This document shows positions 46,713 through 59,215 of a stretch of 64,000 bases of DNA, in pieces. Under the pieces are notes generated by a model. The model was not told where the DNA came from and did not search any database. It saw only the letters and a list, made by a program, of their open reading frames with translations. The DNA lies in the NCBI GenBank assembly GCA_022495995.1, contig JAFEMH010006931.1:1-64000 (forward strand), read 5' to 3'. The position numbers were made by a program, and so were the translations under genes. Position 1 is the first letter of the stretch, and each line of letters starts with the position of its first letter. The DNA is from Adenophora triphylla var. japonica (taxonomy: Eukaryota > Streptophyta > Magnoliopsida > Asterales > Campanulaceae).

Positions 46713-47141
46713 GATAGCTAATATTATTGTTTGTTTTAGTGATAGAGAGAAATAGTTAGGATAACTATATAAAATCAGTGAGATCTACAAGAAAGCCTAG
46801 GGCAGGGCGTGGCGACCTTTGGGGTGCCCTTAAGGGCATTCTTTGGATGGCCGAAAAGCATGTCTATGGTGATTGTGTGAGGGTGTGGGCATAAAGTGGA
46901 ATTATTTTGGAGAGACAAAATATGTTCTCTATTGTAACACGACATATTTGTGCTTATAGTGAATATCCTGGCTTGTTAGTGCCCCGAGAAGTAGTCAGTC
47001 CATTTTAGGGGTGAACTGGGTGAACAAATTGCGTGTTCTCTTTCTTTATTGCTTCCATATGATTATTGTATGGATGTCGATTCTCGCCATCGGTTACTGG
47101 TAAGGAACAGTACTGCAATGGTAGATCATAATTCCACAACA
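46713..47141 (+). repeat. 5' LTR of G, part after the F insertion
   Basis: It continues GATAGCTAATATTATTG and ends TTCCACAACA at 47141, aligning with 48728-49155. This is the transcribed part of the LTR. Confidence 0.85.
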
Positions 47142-48447
47142 ACAGGTATCAGAGCTCCGGTTCTGAGATCAGGGTTCTCCAAATTGATTGGATGTAGACT
47201 GCAGAAACATAGATCAGAATTGGCGGCTGCAGAGATTCAGATGGGTTATGTTACTAAGACCAAATAGGATCAAGGGTTCATATATCTGAATGGATTTGGG
47301 ACTGAAAGGATTCAAATTAGGGTTACAGTAACATAATAATAGAAGAGCATCAGATTCGAGATCAAGGGTAACATAATTCAAGTGGGCATAGGATTGTAAA
47401 ATCTAAGCGAGATTATGGTTTGCATGGATATAGGCAGATTTCTGTTATTGAGAATTGTGGGAGCAGTGATGATGGGCGGAGTTGGTTCGACATGGAAATT
47501 CGATGGAATCAGATTTGGGCAACAGATCTGGAATTATGGAAGTTGGAAAAGAAAGAACAGATTAGTTTTTAAGCTTGGCGAATGTTGGGCGCATGTAATA
47601 TGTGTGTTGAAGTACGGTGCTGTGCATTTCGGTACGGTATGGTGCGTACCGGTACGGTAAGGTACGATAAGGTGCAAATTTCGTGCGGGGCAGAATTTGG
47701 TGCAGATTTGTTACAACGGTGAGTACAGGTACGGTACGGTACCGTGCGTTCTGGTACGGTGTAGTGCAGATTTCATGCAGAATTCATGCAAAGCAGATTT
47801 TCTTGCAATAGCAGGGCAGCATGAGATATTATTGTGACATGCAATTCAGAGGTGGAATAGAGACTTGAACTTCGTGCATAGTGGAATGGCAGAGATTGGC
47901 AATCGTCTTTGGCTGCGTGATATGGAGGATTGCTAGTGGAGCTGACTTGGAAGCTTGGGGAAGGACATTGTACACCACATACAACGGTTTCCACTTGGGG
48001 AAAACAAGAGGGTTTTCTAGTGGAGGACGCGAAGGCTTAAATCGCCGGGTGGGAGAAATCTCATGAAAATGTATGTAGGGAAGGAGTTGATGGATAATGA
48101 CTAATCAACGTGATTTCAACAAGCACCAACATGGAAGCGGATCCATAACAGTGAGTGATGGGATGTTAGTGGAATATGGAATAACCAAGAACATGTCTAG
48201 TATGGGATCACTGGTTCTTTGTAGATGGAAAAAGCAGATGAGCAGGGATTTGCAAGCACGATCACTGGAAGTAAAGACTCGGAGCATGGATGAACCGACA
48301 GTTATGTTGAATACTGATGCTCATCTTCAACTCATCTGATTAGACTTGGTACAGTAATGATTGTGGTGGGCACAATTGGTGGATATCATTCTCAAGTGGG
48401 AGATTGAAAGAGGTAATCACTATATGGTTTGTCTACAGGTGGGAGAT
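47142..48447 (+). other. Internal region of G, noncoding
   Basis: It begins with a primer-site-like AGGTATCAGAGC (47144-47155). No protein domain is found in any frame. Between 47610 and 47760 there are about eight copies of GGTACGGT or close variants. The short open frames 47049-47267, 47415-47660 and 48097-48339 look fortuitous. It ends with the purine tract GGTGGGAGAT. Confidence 0.7.
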
Positions 48448-49155
48448 TATTGGGGTTGTAGCCAAATCGAGGACGAGGATCGAGGTTGCACAAAGAAAGA
48501 GAAGAAAAACGGCAAGAAGGCAGTGACACGGACGTACATGTTAAGCTGCAGGTCGTGCATAACCAAAATCTGGAAAGTTGGGATGGAACATGATTTTGGT
48601 GGTTAGTTTCCTTATTGTGTGTGAGTCACTTTTGGCAACATGATTCATTTCTTGGTAGGAAGCAAATTACTTCTTGGAGAAGGAATTGAAATACCTGTGG
48701 GTTTAGGTTTGTTATTTCTATAAATACAAGTGATAGCCAATATTATTATGTGATTAAGTTCTAGAGAGAAATAGTTAGGATATCTATATAGAATTTGTGA
48801 GATCAACAAGAGAGTCTAGGGAAGGGTGGGGCGCCCTTTGGGGTGCCCTTAGGGGTATTTCTATGATGGCCGAAAAGCATATCTATGGTGATTTGTGAGG
48901 GTGTGGGTATATAGTGAAATTATTTTGGTGAGACAAAATATGTTCTCTATTGTAACACGATAAATTTGTGTTTATAGTGAATATGCTGGTATGATAGTGC
49001 CCCCAGATATAATCCCTTTTAGGGGTGGACTTGGTGAACAAATTGCGTGTTCTTTTTCTTTGTTGCTTTTGTACGGTTGTTGCATATATTTCGATTCTCA
49101 CCATGGGTTAATAGTACGAGACATTACTTTTTTGATATATCACAATTCCAGAACA
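48448..49155 (+). repeat. 3' LTR of element G
   Basis: 708 bp, TATTGGGG to CCAGAACA, followed by CTAAT. TATA box at 48719-48726. Only one dyad pair (48525-48559). Confidence 0.88.
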
Positions 49156-50647
49156 CTAATCAATATCAATATGATGAGGGATATTACATCGATCCACCAA
49201 GTTACCACTTGGAGTGGCTACAATAGCAAATCGATGGTGTATTGTGCATTAAGACTGTTAGTGAGTTTATATAAAATCAACAAACAATCATCATGATTTA
49301 TCACTAAAATTTTTCATGCTTTGAATTGTGAATCTGAAAGCGATTTCAGTTCATTGTTTGCTATAACAACTTGCCACTACTCCCTACTAGCTACTACTAG
49401 TGTTTGTAATATGATATGGCAAATGTTTTCCTTTCATAAATGGATCCAACCGTGCGATGAGTTTTCATAGAATCGTTCTAAATACAATGTACGTCAATCT
49501 ACTAATATATTCAACATGTTTTTCGCAATTTCCATCAATGGTAATATGCTAGCTAGTGTCTAAAGTGCCGAATTCTTTCTTGTTCCTTCGTTATATATCG
49601 GGAGGCGAGAGTCCACTGCAACCTTAAGGAAGTTGAAGTCGAAAGTGCAACACGGCTCAAATTTTCGAACAAGGTATTTAGCATAGCATTCAGTCCTCAT
49701 AATGGCATTATTTTTGGCTTATTTGTAAAACTTTGGAGCATTATGTTTTGAAAACTTTATAATGTAATTTGTGCACCATTTAAAAAGTTTTCTAATTCCG
49801 TCACGAATCACTAGATATCCCAATAAGATAAACACCAACTATATATCCTCCAAAATTTCTAACTTTCAAGATCAAAGACATCCCAATCAAAATTGACACA
49901 CAAAAGCACCACTATGGCACTACATATAGTATTATCAACGTTAAGATTGAAAATAAATTCACATGTCCCCTCAACTAGGATTAGATTAGGAATTTGAACT
50001 GAAAATAGGGTCATCTTCAAGCAAGTTGACCATAGAACAGTTAAATATCACTAACTTTTAAGATATCAAAATCTACGTGAGTGGTGTATTCATATTTGGA
50101 CTGAGGGAGACTTGAGTCCTAAGTAGTTAATTGAATTAGTGGATATTTATATTGGATTGAGTGAGACTTGGGTCCTAAATAGTTGAATTCTTTAATAGAT
50201 CTTGTGGTCGAAAGAGAATCATATTTTAGGGTCGTTAGGTTCAATGACATATATCCTTTTTTTTTTTTTGTAAGGGTTCGAATTTCCTTTCCTATATTGT
50301 ATTTGAAATATTGTAATTTGAAAAAGAAAAAAAATCATACTTCGAATTAAGATAAAATGGAAGTTGTTTGTATTAACTCTTTTTTTTGTTCCAAAATAGG
50401 TACTCTCTCTATTCCTAAAATGAATATCAAAAAAAAAAATTCAAATTTGTTATTAGTAGAAATATTAAATTTATTTCGACATTCTTCTCTTAAAGGAGGA
50501 AGTACTGTTTTCGAATAAAAGTATTTAAAGTTCACTTTTTTATGTTTATACAGATACTTGATAAATTTTATTAATTGCTTATTCAGAAAATTTTCTTCAT
50601 ATTCATAAGTTATAAAAAAATTCCGTTTTTAAATATATCGACTTGGT

Positions 50648-50815
50648 GTTTTAAAGCTTAAACTCACTGTTTTTTAAGGCTTAAACTCGTTATTTTATTT
50701 TCTAGCTTAAAATCATTGTTTTAACGCCTAAACACACTATTTTATTTTCTAGGTATTTTAAGGCCTAAACTCAATGTTTTAAGGTCTAAACTCGATATTT
50801 TTAAGGATGAACGTG
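50648..50815 (+). repeat. Degenerate short tandem repeat
   Basis: About six variants of TTTTAAGGCTTAAACTCG, 25-35 bp apart, with variable tails. No coding potential. Confidence 0.6.
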
Positions 50816-51396
50816 AGCTTTTTATAACTTATGGAGAAACAGATTTCCCCTAAAACTTACTCTCATTTATTATGTAAAATGCGGTAGAAAAAGAATTAAT
50901 AAGGAGAAAATTGATACTAATTGAATAATAATTTTTATTATTTTATGAAATAATCAATACTGTGCTCCCTCTACGAAAGACAATTTTACTTAATAATATA
51001 AACTCCTCCCTCCCATCATCCCATCAGAGTTAGTTAGGACAATTTGTTATTTAGGATGTTCACTCGATTTAAAACTTCTCAAAATGGCAAGTTTATATTA
51101 TTTTTATATTTAATGAGACACATTTGTCATACTCACAACCAATATTCTTACCGTCTTACCATTCATCCCACTCATTATCTCTTCTATTTTACTTTTTATA
51201 TTCATAATATCTCCTGCAATTATTTTCTCTTCTCTTATTATATTAGTATTTCTTAATTACCTAATTACCGTGTGTCGGGAGAAAAAAAATTCTAAATCGG
51301 ATAGGATGCGGGAGTATATTTTTTGAAATATAGGGGATTGGCTAAGATTTAATCAAATTATATTTTTGGAATGGAGGATGCTATCAGTTATAAATA

Positions 51397-51676
51397 CTCC
51401 CTTCGCCCCGCTAATATTACCACACTTTTCTTTTTGGGCGTCCCGCTAATATCCGCACACTCCTAAAAAGGAAATTTTATATTAATAAAATATTCACCCA
51501 ACCCCACTCATTCTAATAATGGTGCATTGTTTAATACTCACAACACCATTATAATTTATTACACCCTTCACTCATTCTCTCCACTCATTCTTTTACACTC
51601 ACAACATTTTATTAAAATATTATATTCCTAATCTCGCAAAATGGTGTTTTGTCTTAAGTGAATGGGACGGAGGAAG
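51397..51676. mobile_element. Stowaway-like MITE 1
   Basis: 280 bp between TA duplications (51395-51396 and 51677-51678). Ends CTCCCTTCGCCCCGC and GGGACGGAGGAAG are inverted repeats with a few mismatches. No coding capacity; Tc1/mariner-type transposase would act in trans. Confidence 0.8.
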
Positions 51677-52136
51677 TATATATTTGGACTCAAGTGAAGC
51701 ACTTTTCAAAAAACCTAACAAAATTAGTTAGTGCCTGTCTTCTTCAACGTTTTTCATATACATCCAGAAAGAAAAAAAAAAGGTAGTGGAAAAGTTGGTG
51801 ATTTAATTTATCGTGTTTAACTATTTGTTTCAAAATGGAGATGGAGATGGAGATGGAAACCTTTTTCTCAAACCACCTGTTAGTGTATGTATGCTAGTGA
51901 TTACTACTTATATATTGCATGAATTCAAGTCAAAATTTTGTAAAAAATTAGTTTTTTTATAATATAAGAAAAAAAAAACTAGTTTTAAAGCATTAAATCT
52001 AACTAATAAGAGTGATGAACTGTTTTGAAAACTAGTTTTTTTATAACATTTTGAAAAAACTAGTTTTCCACAAGAGTTACTCGAACTCAAACAATAATAA
52101 TAAAAAAAATTAAATATCTAAAATCAGATTTAAATA

Positions 52137-52368
52137 CTCCCTCCGTCCCTAAAAGTTTGTCCCATTTGACTTTTTTGTTGAACTTTGATCACAATTTATG
52201 AGAGATTAATCATGTTCATGAAATTTTAAAAGTTGTTGTTGATAATATTATTAATGGTGAATCAATAGGAATTTTTAGAATTTCATGAACATAATTAAAT
52301 TGTCATATATTTGTGGTCAAAGTTCAACTAAAAAGTCAAATGAGACAAACTTTTAGGGACGGAGGGAG
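52137..52368. mobile_element. Stowaway-like MITE 2, near-perfect inverted repeat
   Basis: 232 bp with TA duplications at 52135-52136 and 52369-52370. The terminal inverted repeats start CTCCCTCCGTCCCTAAAAGT and extend about 52 bp with very few mismatches, so this is the youngest MITE here and could fold into a long hairpin. Confidence 0.92.
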
Positions 52369-52795
52369 TACATAAAATAAAAGAAAACAACTTTGCCCTT
52401 CAAATTAAATGCGAAGCTACCATACCATATGGGTAACGGGGGCAACTGCTCTCATTTGATTTTGAAAACAAATAATTTATTATTGTAAATTTTGTCAAAA
52501 TTCTTTAAATCAGGAATTTTAGTGCAATAAAATAAATGAACCTTTGCCCCCTTTAGGTAAAACAAATGCACTAGAATTTATTTTACTCACTTTATTTCGT
52601 GAATATGATTTTACCCTCTTAAAAAAAAAAAAAAAAAAACTGATTTCGACGCTTCTTTAAACAACCTCAAAAACGCTAAAATCATATCTCCATTCTGCAA
52701 TGTTGTAATGTCGTTTCACAAATCGAGCACGAAGTTTAGATCCTCAAGGGCCGAAGTTTTAGTTTTTTTTTTCTCAATTACCCTACATAAAAGTA

Positions 52796-53059
52796 CTCCC
52801 TCCGCCCCGATCGATTTAGGACTTTTTGCCATTTTGAGCGTTCCATCCGACTTAGGACGGCCCAAAATGAAAACCTTAAATCACTATTCTCTCCACTCAT
52901 TCTCTCTCCTACATTATTTTAATACTCACAACACCATTATAATTTACTATTCCCTCCACTCATTCTCTCTCCTATTTTTAAATTACACTCACAACATTTA
53001 CCTTTTCCTTAATCTCCGTGCCATTTCAAAAAATCCTAAGTCGGCCGGGACGGAGGGAG
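52796..53059. mobile_element. Stowaway-like MITE 3
   Basis: 264 bp, TA at 52794-52795 and 53060-53061, ends CTCCCTCCGCCCCGA and CGGGACGGAGGGAG. The open frame 52708-53106 crosses it and is not a gene. Confidence 0.88.
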
Positions 53060-54720
53060 TATATTTTTTCCCGTCACATAAATGTATCACATTTTTTTCA
53101 TTTTAAAATAAATGTTTTTTGAGTTGAATTTTAATCAATATTTAATGATAAATTATTATCGAAATGTTATTACTGATTTTTTTTAATAACATTAAATAGG
53201 GACAGATCGAAAAAAAAAAAAAAAGAATAAAAACTTAAAATCGAAATGATGTAATAACATTTATTCTGAAAAAAAAAAAAAGCTGGAAGGTAGTAGTAAG
53301 TTATCTAAATAAGGGAATAAATTATTTCGGGCTGTAGATCTATAAGAGTGAGGTAAGGCAAACGTGACCTAAGGATCACACGTAGTACTACTAGCAGCAG
53401 TGAAGTACTAATTAAAAGACAGAGGCAAAAATCATATTTTCATTAATAAACTATAACATTTTTTAAAATGATATTACTGAAATAATTTTTTTAAAAAATT
53501 CTCTAATTGAATTTTTATATTTTTCAAAATATGCTTACTCTTTTAATAAATTTGCGTAAAATTTAACGAAATTTAGCCACATGACCTTACATGGCTAGTT
53601 TTGTTAAATACGACCTAGGGTAAATATTCTTTTGGGGGATTTAATTTGTAATATTTCATATAAACTATGTACTAATAATATTTTACATTAAAAAATTTGT
53701 ACTCTTTATCATAGATGTCAATAATATTAACAAATTGGTTGAAAATTTAATGGATTCATTCACGTTAAGTCACGTGACTAAATTTATTTAGATTTTTAGC
53801 GATTATATTAACGTAGTGAGCACATTTTGAAAATTGTGAAAGTTTATTGAGAATATTTTGAATAATAGTTTAGTGAAAATATTTTGAAAAAAACTAAAAT
53901 TTAATGACGAAAAAAATGATTTTTGCCAAAGACAGATGCATGGACATAGTGATTACTGCCTGTGAGTAGTCTCCAATTAATGTGTTGATTTTAAGGTCTA
54001 GAAAAAAAAAAATTAAAAAGCTGTAAGATTTAATGTCTCTTTTTCAGTTAAATGTTTTCTTCATTCACGTGCCCTCTGCATTTTCTTTGATTTGTATCAA
54101 TTTTGAAGCAAGGGGGGCATGCATGTAACAATGATTATTGCTTTTTTATAGACAACTTAAAGAATCATGTAATTAAAGATCTTTATTATGCTTTTTTACC
54201 TTTATTTTTTTTATATAAAAGTGATCTTTATCATTTTTGTATACCGCAATGTGTATCATTTTTGTATATTACATTGTGTATTACATGTGATACAACGATT
54301 ATACATTAATGATGATATCAGTCATAATAATTTATAACCGTTGAATCGTTTATAATATACAATGTGACAAAAAAAAAAGTGATACATGTGAACCTTTAAG
54401 GTTGAACCATTCTTGATTAAGGGCTTGATTTTTGTTTAATAAAATGTAGTACTCCCAATTTATTATAAAACATAGCAGTCACAAATTCAATATGGGTAAA
54501 CAAACTCATCATCAATTTTGGGAAGCTTTGATATTGTACTCACAATTAAGATGTCATTCACTTAAAAGGTCTTGATAAGGTGTGAAATTATTCAATTTAT
54601 TTATAAAGCCAATTATTATCTATAAGTTGATGTAAGACAAATAAAACTTCAACAGAAACCCTTGATTAATTGTAAAAGTTACTCTTATCCATAATAAACA
54701 TCACACTTGTGAAAGCGTGT

Positions 54721-55217
54721 AATTTTTAGGAAACAAAGTGTTTCTTTAATTTCGAATCAATATAAAAAAAGTAAGTTAATTTTGAGACTTTCATGAAAAG
54801 ATTTAAATTGTCCTATTGTGAAAAGGACTTTAGTTTAGGAAATAAGTTATTTCCTATTTCGAATCAAAGAGGTATTTTTGATAAGTTGATTTTATACTTT
54901 CATGGAAAGTTTCATAAGTATCCTACTTTGAAAAGGACTTTGTAAATAGAGTAAATATCTTTTATTTATGTACATAGTTTTATATTAGGACTAACCTACT
55001 AACAATCTATTCCTTTGTGAGTGTGCTTTATGTTTCCTTGTAGGAATTGGATTCTCACATATGGAAGAATTTGGATTCGTGAAGATCTTCTCAAAGGTGC
55101 CTATAAATACAAGAGACCAGCACAAGAAAAGACACGGCTTGAGAGATTTATTCTGAGAGACAATACTCTTTGTTCTTCACGTTTTCATTGTTTGTTTTAA
55201 GTTGTGAGTGAAGGTTG
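54721..55217 (+). repeat. LTR-like fragment K, cut by element E
   Basis: It contains a direct repeat of about 107 bp (TTCGAATCAA at 54751 and 54858) and then CCTATAAATACAAG near 55098, followed by a leader-like sequence, the layout of an LTR U3-R. E starts at 55218. I cannot find K's own start or its partner. Confidence 0.4.
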
Positions 55218-56039
55218 TGTTGGAAATGGGTAACGGAAAGTTAAGTTTGACTTAACGTGGACCTAAGATTCTAACGGAGTTCGTTATTCGTTAACGAGAC
55301 TTGTTACAAAATGTATTCTATATTTGTTGTAGATTATTAAACTCATTTAATGTCTCAAAACCATTTAGGGTGAATGAGAATTAATGACAAAGACTTTTTG
55401 TAACTTAATGAAAGTTAAATAAAGGGTTAAAGTTGATTTGGATTAGCCAAAATGTGTTTGGACTGATTGATCAAACGCGACTGTTCCAACAGGCACGTTT
55501 CTGGGCTTCAGCGCGGTCGCGCTCCAGCCTAGAGCGGCCGCGCTAAATTTCAGTAAATTTTGGCCTGTTCTCGACATGCCAGCGCGGTCGCGCTCAAGGC
55601 CAGGGCGGCCGCGCTCGTACGCAGGATCTGAACAGTTTTGGCGCCTTTTGGTGGGAAAAGTCATGAATCCTTTAACTTTCTTTAAATAGTTTCCCTCCGA
55701 ATTTCAATTCATTCATACTGATTTTCTAGCCTTTCCTACCCTTCTTGAGTTAGTATAACCAAGTAAAATCATTGGCATCTTGTTGCATTCTTCCTTCAAG
55801 TCCAAAGTTCTAAACAATCACTTGTTCGTTAGATTAGTTATATTGGAGTGCTCCTTATAACTAATTGTAAAGTCGTTTTATCTTACGAGAGTTTTGTTAT
55901 TCAACCGTAAGCACCTGTGCGGGACAAATAACTCTTACGGAGATTGTATACAATACAAGACTCGACTTGTCTCCTAATTTTTCCAATCTCCGTTAAATTC
56001 TCTGTCAAGTTCTTGAGAAGCCATACCAAAAGTCCAACA
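55218..56039 (+). repeat. 5' LTR of element E
   Basis: TGTTGGAAATGG to AAAGTCCAACA, 822 bp, with inverted TGTTGG/CCAACA ends. No second LTR confirms the borders, and I cannot see a standard primer site after 56039. A TATA-like TTTAAATA is at 55681. Dyad pairs lie upstream. Confidence 0.6.
55510..55615. promoter_or_regulatory. Two pairs of 14-bp dyads in the U3 of E
   Basis: AGCGCGGTCGCGCT (55510-55523) with AGAGCGGCCGCGCT (55531-55544), then AGCGCGGTCGCGCT (55581-55594) with AGGGCGGCCGCGCT (55602-55615). Spacers are 7 bp in both pairs and the pairs are 71 bp apart. The first member of each pair has perfect 6-bp arms. They end about 65 bp before the TATA-like box. Confidence 0.7.
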
Positions 56040-56079
56040 ATCGTAAGAGTTATTTTACGCTTCTTAAGACTTTCAAGAC

Positions 56080-56793
56080 ATGGCAACTGAGAAAGACACC
56101 ACCGCATCAAGTCAAGGCAATGTAACGCCTCCTTCTCAAGGCGACGCAACGTTCAACAATGTTGTACCCGCTCATACACCGCATCACCCGGGTCATGGTG
56201 AGAAACCCCCGAAGTTCACTGGTGTGGATTTCAAGAGATGGCAACAAAAGATGCTATTCTACTTGACCACCCTAAGCTTGCACCGCTTTTTAAAGGAAGA
56301 TCCTCCGGCGATGGCAAATGGTGATCCCGACCCTCAAAGGCTTATGGCCAAGGAGGCTTGGGCTCATAGTAATTTCTTGTGTAAGAATTACATCCTAAAG
56401 GGACTCGACGATGCACTATACAATGTGTATAGTAACGTCGAGATAGCCAAGGCGTTGTGGGACACCTTGGAAAGGAAGTACAAGATCGAAGACGCCGGGT
56501 CAAAGAAATTTGTCGTCGGTAAGTATCTTGACTTCATGATGGTCGATTCCAAATCGGTAACAACTCAAGTGGATGAGTTCCAACTCATTCTACATGGGCT
56601 TGATGCCGAGGGGATGATCATGAATGATCCATTCAAGGTGGCATCAATCATTAAAAAATTGTCGCCTTCATGGAAGGATTTCAAGAACTATCTCAAGCAT
56701 AAACGCAAGGAGATGTCCTTGGAAGACATTGTTGTTCGTCTTCAAATTGAAGAGAACAATAGAAACAACGAGGCCAAGGATGTTAAGAAGTAA
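56080..56793 (+). CDS. gag: Gag of element E, truncated
   Basis: 237 codons, [20 protein letters not shown]. The core [20 protein letters not shown] and later [34 protein letters not shown] belongs to the UBN2/Retrotran_gag_2 copia gag family. The protein stops right after [14 protein letters not shown]; the zinc knuckle that normally follows is missing. The start was chosen because it is the first ATG after the leader and the family begins shortly before this core. It may still assemble but should bind RNA poorly. Confidence 0.85.
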   Translation: MATEKDTTASSQGNVTPPSQGDATFNNVVPAHTPHHPGHGEKPPKFTGVDFKRWQQKMLFYLTTLSLHRFLKEDPPAMANGDPDPQRLMAKEAWAHSNFLCKNYILKGLDDALYNVYSNVEIAKALWDTLERKYKIEDAGSKKFVVGKYLDFMMVDSKSVTTQVDEFQLILHGLDAEGMIMNDPFKVASIIKKLSPSWKDFKNYLKHKRKEMSLEDIVVRLQIEENNRNNEAKDVKK

Positions 56794-56797
56794 AGAT

Positions 56798-58885
56798 GAA
56801 GGACATGTAAACCTCGACACCATTAAGAAATTAGCGAAACAAGATTTAATCCAAATGACTAAATCCGATTCGACTAATAGGTGCGAAGTTTGCGTTGAGG
56901 CAAAAATGACGAAATCGCCATTTAATGCAATAGAAAGAAACACAACTCCTCTTGAATTAATTCACACCGATATATGTGATTTAAAACTTGTGCAAACTCG
57001 AGGAGGTAAAAAGTACTTCATTACATTTATAGATGATTGCACAAAGTACTGCTATGTTTATCTCTTAAGAAGTAAAGATGAAGCCTTAGGGGCTTTTGAG
57101 ACTTATAAGAAAGAAGTTAAAAGTCAACTTAACTTGAAAATTAAGAAAATTAGAAGCGATAGAGGTGGAGAATATGAAGTACCGTTTAAAGGACTATGTT
57201 GGGAATCCGGCATAATTCATCAAACAACGGCTCCATATACCCCTCAATCTAACGGAGTTGCTGAACGCAAAAACTGTACTCTCAAGGAGATGATGAACGC
57301 GCTTTTAATAAGTTCAGGCTTACCCGACAACTTGTGGGGGGAAGCCATACTCACTTCTAATTATGTTCTTAATAAAATACCCAAGAAAGATATTGATAAA
57401 ACGCCCTATGAATTATGGCATAATCGTAGACCATGTTATAAATACCTTAAAGTGTGGGGGTGTTTGGCCAAGGTTGAAGTACCTAAGCCGAAACAAGTCA
57501 AGATTGGTCCAAAGACCATTGACTGTGTTTTTATTGGATATGCCAATAATAGTAGTGCCTATCGTTTTATAGTGCACAAATCGGACATTCCTGATATGCA
57601 TGTAGGAACTACTATAGAATCAAGGAATGCCGTATTCTTTGAAAACATCTTCCCGGCAAAGGACAGGAAAGATATAGGTTATAATAAGAGAACATATGAG
57701 TCTACAACCGGTCCTACTCAAATAGAAGATGAAGAATCGAGACGTAGCAAAAGGGCAAGAGTGGAAAAGTCTTTTGGTCCTGATTTTCTATCTTACATGT
57801 TAGAAAACGAACCAGCCACTGTTAAAGAAGCTTTATCCAGTCCGGATAGTTCGTTCTGGAAAGAGGCTATTAATAGTGAAATAGAATCCATAATGCTCAA
57901 CAATACTTGGGAATTAGTTGATCTCCCTCCAGGTTGCAAACCATTAGGTTGCAAATGGATCCTTAAAAGGAAGTATAAGGCGGATGGATCAATCGATAAG
58001 TACAAAGCTAGGCTAGTTGCCAAAGGCTTTAGACAGAAAGAGGGATATGATTTCTTCGATACATACTCCCCTGTCACAAGGATCACATCTATTCGTGTTC
58101 TCATAGCTATTGCAGTAGTGCATAATCTTGAGATACACCAAATGGTTGTAAAGAATGCTTTCCTAAATGGAGAACTTGATGAAGAAATTTACATGGAACA
58201 ACCCGAAGGGTTCACAGTTCCTGGTAAAGAAAGAAAGGTGTGTAAACTCGTAAAGTCCTTGTATGGACTAAAACAAGCACCTAAACAATGGCATGAGAAG
58301 TTCGATAGAACCATGTTATCGAATGGATTCAAGATTAACGAATGTGACAAATGTGTCTACATTAAAGGAACATCCAAATCATTCGTTATCGTTTGTCTTT
58401 ATGTAGACGATATGCTCATAATGGGAAGTAGTCATGATTTGATCATGAATACCAAAGGCATGTTAAAGAAGAATTTTGACATGAAAGACATGGGATTAGC
58501 TAATGTAATATTAGGGATAAAGATCTCTAGAATATCTGAAGGATTAGTTCTTTCACAATCCCATTACCTAGAGAATGTTCTTCGGAAATTCAATGTCTTT
58601 GATGATCCACCGGCTAAGACACCGATAGACTTGGCTCTACATTTAGCCAAAAACAAAGGGAAACCAGTTTCTCAACTGGAATATGCAAGAATAATTGGTA
58701 GTCTGATGTACTTAACGAATTGTACACGTCCAGACATTGCATATTCAGTGAGCAAACTAAGTAGGTTCACAAGTAATCCTAGTACTGATCATTGGAAAGA
58801 ACTAATGAGAGTACTAAGATATTTAAGGTATACATTAAACCATGGGATACTTTACAAGAAATATCTAGCAGTATTAGAAGGATAA
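56798..58885 (+). pseudogene. pol: Pol of element E: integrase and RT without protease
   Basis: It begins in [20 protein letters not shown] (GAG-pre-integrase), so the protease is deleted. Integrase: a Cys pair in RCEVCVEAK, first Asp in HTDICDL, second in RSDRGGEYE, Glu in SNGVAERKN, so the D,D,E triad is present. [22 protein letters not shown], then [17 protein letters not shown], where the first catalytic Asp is Val (codon 58145-58147), then LYVDDML with both Asp present. A stop at 58883-58885 ends the frame before RNase H. The RT should be inactive. Confidence 0.88.
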
Positions 58886-59170
58886 TGTGATGCAAATTAG
58901 ATATCGGACACGAAAGACTCTAAATCCACGAGTGGATATGTATTCACAATAGGTGGAGGAGCAGTGTCATGGAAATCCTCCAAACAGACATGTATAGCCA
59001 GATCCACGATGGAGTCTGAATTTATCGCTTTAGATAAAGCTGGGGAAGAAGCAGAATGGCTTAAGAACTTCCTGGAGGATATTCCTTGTTGGAGCAAATT
59101 ACTTGTGCCTGCTGTACTAATATATTGTGATAGTCAATCAGCAATTGGAAGGGCACAGAATAGTATGTAC

Positions 59171-59215
<45 letters not shown>

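Larger units (their letters stand above)
40968..49155 (+). mobile_element. Element G: small non-autonomous copia-type element
   Basis: LTRs at 40968-41312 plus 46713-47141 (split by F) and 48448-49155, framed by CTAAT at 40963-40967 and 49156-49160. The primer-site-like AGGTATCAGAGC is at 47144-47155 and the polypurine tract GGTGGGAGAT before 48448. The internal region is only about 1.3 kb and encodes nothing recognisable. The left LTR is about 70 bp longer than the right because it holds a second dyad unit. Confidence 0.85.
49161..54720. other. AT-rich intergenic DNA with MITEs
   Basis: No gene or retroelement coding domain is visible. It holds three clear Stowaway-like MITEs (listed separately), a likely fourth at about 50964-51314 with CTCCCTCTACG and GCGGGAG ends, several A/T runs and a weak 30-bp repeat at 50648-50815. 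Sequence at 54190-54390 has scattered inverted repeats of GTGATACA that may be another decayed MITE. This is the best candidate here for original host intergenic sequence. Confidence 0.6.

Noticed and set aside
52708..53106. 132-codon ORF
   Set aside because: It spans MITE 3 and its flanks.
55443..55664. 73-codon ORF in the LTR of E
   Set aside because: It is produced by the GC-rich dyads; no start context or domain.
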